6,430 nt of DNA from Synechococcus sp. MED650 (GTDB lineage Bacteria; Cyanobacteriota; Cyanobacteriia; PCC-6307; Cyanobiaceae): positions 6,483-12,912 of the forward strand of contig NZHI01000054.1 in the NCBI GenBank assembly GCA_002691345.1. Reading direction: 5' to 3'. Shown one piece after another: positions 5,334 to 6,430 of the stretch. A model generated the notes under the pieces. That model did not search any database. It saw nothing but the letters and a program-made list of their open reading frames with translations, and had not been told where the DNA came from. Position numbers and translations under genes: made by a program. Each line of letters begins with the position of its first letter. The first letter of the stretch is position 1.

Positions 5334-6174
5334 GCTCCGGTTCCCGAACCAGAAGGACTGGCGCCGGAGCATGCACTCGGATGTAATCGCTGACAGACCC
5401 TCCCAGGAGTTTGTCAAGGTCAACAAGGCCGCGGGCGACAAGCGGCCTTCTGTCCTGGGAGGCAATCACAACCAAATCTGCCCGGCACTCTTCAGCTGCT
5501 GCGCAAACGGTGCGACCGATGTCTTTGCCTTCCATATGGATCGCCTTGAGATCCACGCCGAAACCTCGGGCTCTCTGCACCGCAGCATCAAGGATCTCAT
5601 CAGCTTTGCTGCGCCCCCCTCTTGAGGGTGCTGACTCTTGCCTCACCACATGAACGCCAGTGAGGCTTCCGTCTGGCACTTCGCGCACCAATTCGCATGC
5701 GCTTCGCAGAGCGTCGTCTCCCACGCCTGTGCCGTCGATGGTCACCATCACCCGGTTGACGTGCTTGACATAGAGGTCGTCTCGCACCAGCAGCATCGGC
5801 CGCGTTGAGAGCTGGAAGACGTATTGACTGGTGCTGTTGGCCAGAATGGATTGAAGTCGGCCCAAGCCCCGCGACCCCATCACGATCAAGTCTGCTTGCA
5901 CTTCATCCGCCACCTTCAGCACGGTTTGCTTGGCATCCCCCTGGCGGATGATTGGATTCACCGATCCTGAATCAAGGCCCATCCGTGTCACGGCATTGTT
6001 CAGCAACACCTGAGCGTCGTTCAGGTGCTGATCAGAGTCCGCTTTGCTCTGCTCTGGAACCACGTGAAGCAGATTGATCCGGGCCGCTTTGAAGCTGGGA
6101 ATGTCCTGCAGCATGCGGACCATTTCCTCAATGTGCCCCTTTCCTGAATCGGCGATGAGAAGGTTCTTGAACAC
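5326..6174 (-). CDS. Tandem-domain universal stress protein (UspA family)
   Basis: The 282-residue product has two UspA domains (about 1-135 and 138-282), each a Rossmann-like fold that may bind ATP. Their roles in stress tolerance vary and the ligand here is unknown. Domain 1 starts MFKNLLIADSGKG and contains ADLIVMGSRGLGRL (94-107), keeping the G-x2-G part (G100, G103), but N113 stands where the later Gly of the G-x9-G-S/T element is expected. Domain 2 starts RVMVTIDGTG and ends with GGSVSDYI and APVLLV. It keeps the G-S element (G259, S260), but A238 and D241 replace the first glycines. So neither half has a full ATP motif. The start is GTG at 6172-6174; an in-frame stop lies a few codons upstream and no ATG is available there. 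It is divergent from the thioesterase gene. Confidence 0.93.
   Translation of the reverse strand: MFKNLLIADSGKGHIEEMVRMLQDIPSFKAARINLLHVVPEQSKADSDQHLNDAQVLLNNAVTRMGLDSGSVNPIIRQGDAKQTVLKVADEVQADLIVMGSRGLGRLQSILANSTSQYVFQLSTRPMLLVRDDLYVKHVNRVMVTIDGTGVGDDALRSACELVREVPDGSLTGVHVVRQESAPSRGGRSKADEILDAAVQRARGFGVDLKAIHMEGKDIGRTVCAAAEECRADLVVIASQDRRPLVARGLVDLDKLLGGSVSDYIRVHAPAPVLLVREPEQG
5333..5371. repeat. Second inverted repeat just beyond the psbM stop
   Basis: TGCTCCGG (5333-5340) and CCGGAGCA (5364-5371) are exact reverse complements with a 23-nt spacer. The spacer contains further small palindromic stretches, such as GGTTC-cc-GAACC (5339-5350). It lies within the last codons of the stress-protein gene and abuts the stop-codon hairpin. 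As psbM RNA it would give a second, GC-rich structure at the 3' end. Part of the match could arise from codon constraint. Confidence 0.4.
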
Positions 6175-6257
6175 CGTTGCTGACGAAGCCTGAGCCGAAG
6201 CCTATGGGGAAGATTGCAGGATGGGAGAGAAGCTGAGCAACAGCGTTACGCCTGGCC

Positions 6258-6430
6258 ATGTGGACGTTGCAAAAAAGGGTGTTGCCTCAGCACACGGATC
6301 ATGCGGGTGTGATGTGGCATGGCGCTTATATCGCTTGGCTTGAAGAAGCCAGGGTCGAAGCTCTTGTGGCGGCAGGGCTCAGCTATGCCGCCATGACCAA
6401 CCTTGGGTTTGACATGCCTGTGGTGTCCCT
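6258..6430 (+). CDS. Hotdog-fold (4HBT/YbgC-type) acyl-CoA thioesterase, N-terminal part
   Basis: The visible 57 residues match the 4-hydroxybenzoyl-CoA thioesterase family, cytoplasmic enzymes that hydrolyse acyl- or aroyl-CoA. The catalytic region reads TDHAGVMWHGAYIAWLEEAR (residues 13-32), with D14 at the family's active-site Asp position and the aromatic-rich helix after it. In cyanobacteria one member of this family hydrolyses 1,4-dihydroxy-2-naphthoyl-CoA for phylloquinone synthesis; that is possible here but cannot be told from the fragment. The ATG at 6258-6260 fits the usual N-terminal length, and an in-frame stop lies 21 nt further upstream (6234-6236) with no other good start. No Shine-Dalgarno site is seen. 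The remaining residues, probably most of a roughly 140-residue protein, lie beyond the window. Confidence 0.88.
   Translation, partial: MWTLQKRVLPQHTDHAGVMWHGAYIAWLEEARVEALVAAGLSYAAMTNLGFDMPVVS

Overview
This window looks like a chromosomal core segment from a GC-rich marine picocyanobacterium, most likely Synechococcus. It is not from a low-GC Prochlorococcus. It encodes three photosystem II proteins (CP47/PsbB, PsbT and PsbM), and the CP47 has the extended C-terminal tail I associate with picocyanobacteria. The order psbB-psbT-nrdR-rpsA, with a divergent 2Fe-2S ferredoxin and psbM on the other side of psbB, is a layout I recall from Prochlorococcus and marine Synechococcus. That species-level placement is inference from recall, not from a search.

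Left block, minus strand, read from about 4497 down to 1: psbB, psbT, a strong intrinsic terminator, nrdR, rpsA (ribosomal protein S1), a HAD-family phosphatase and the 5' end of metK, which is cut by the window edge. psbB and psbT form a tight pair 20 nt apart that is closed by the terminator. nrdR then needs its own promoter, and one candidate is given. rpsA, the HAD gene and metK are closely packed (5 nt and 24 nt gaps) and are probably at least partly co-transcribed.

Right block: the 185-bp divergent interval at 4498-4682 separates psbB from a plus-strand ferredoxin-like gene and psbM. psbM converges on a minus-strand tandem universal stress protein with only 2 nt between the stop codons, and those stops lie in a perfect inverted repeat. 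An 83-bp divergent interval then leads into the 5' end of a hotdog-fold (4HBT) thioesterase that runs off the right edge.

Functionally the window combines photosystem II core and dimer-interface subunits, a PSII-linked ferredoxin of unknown partner, control of deoxynucleotide synthesis (NrdR), translation initiation (S1) and SAM synthesis (MetK). I see no mobile element, CRISPR array, tRNA or rRNA, and no clear sign of recent transfer. The least explained items are the ferredoxin with its unusual cysteine pattern and acidic tail, and the hairpins placed on or across stop codons. No interval longer than 300 bases lacks a gene.
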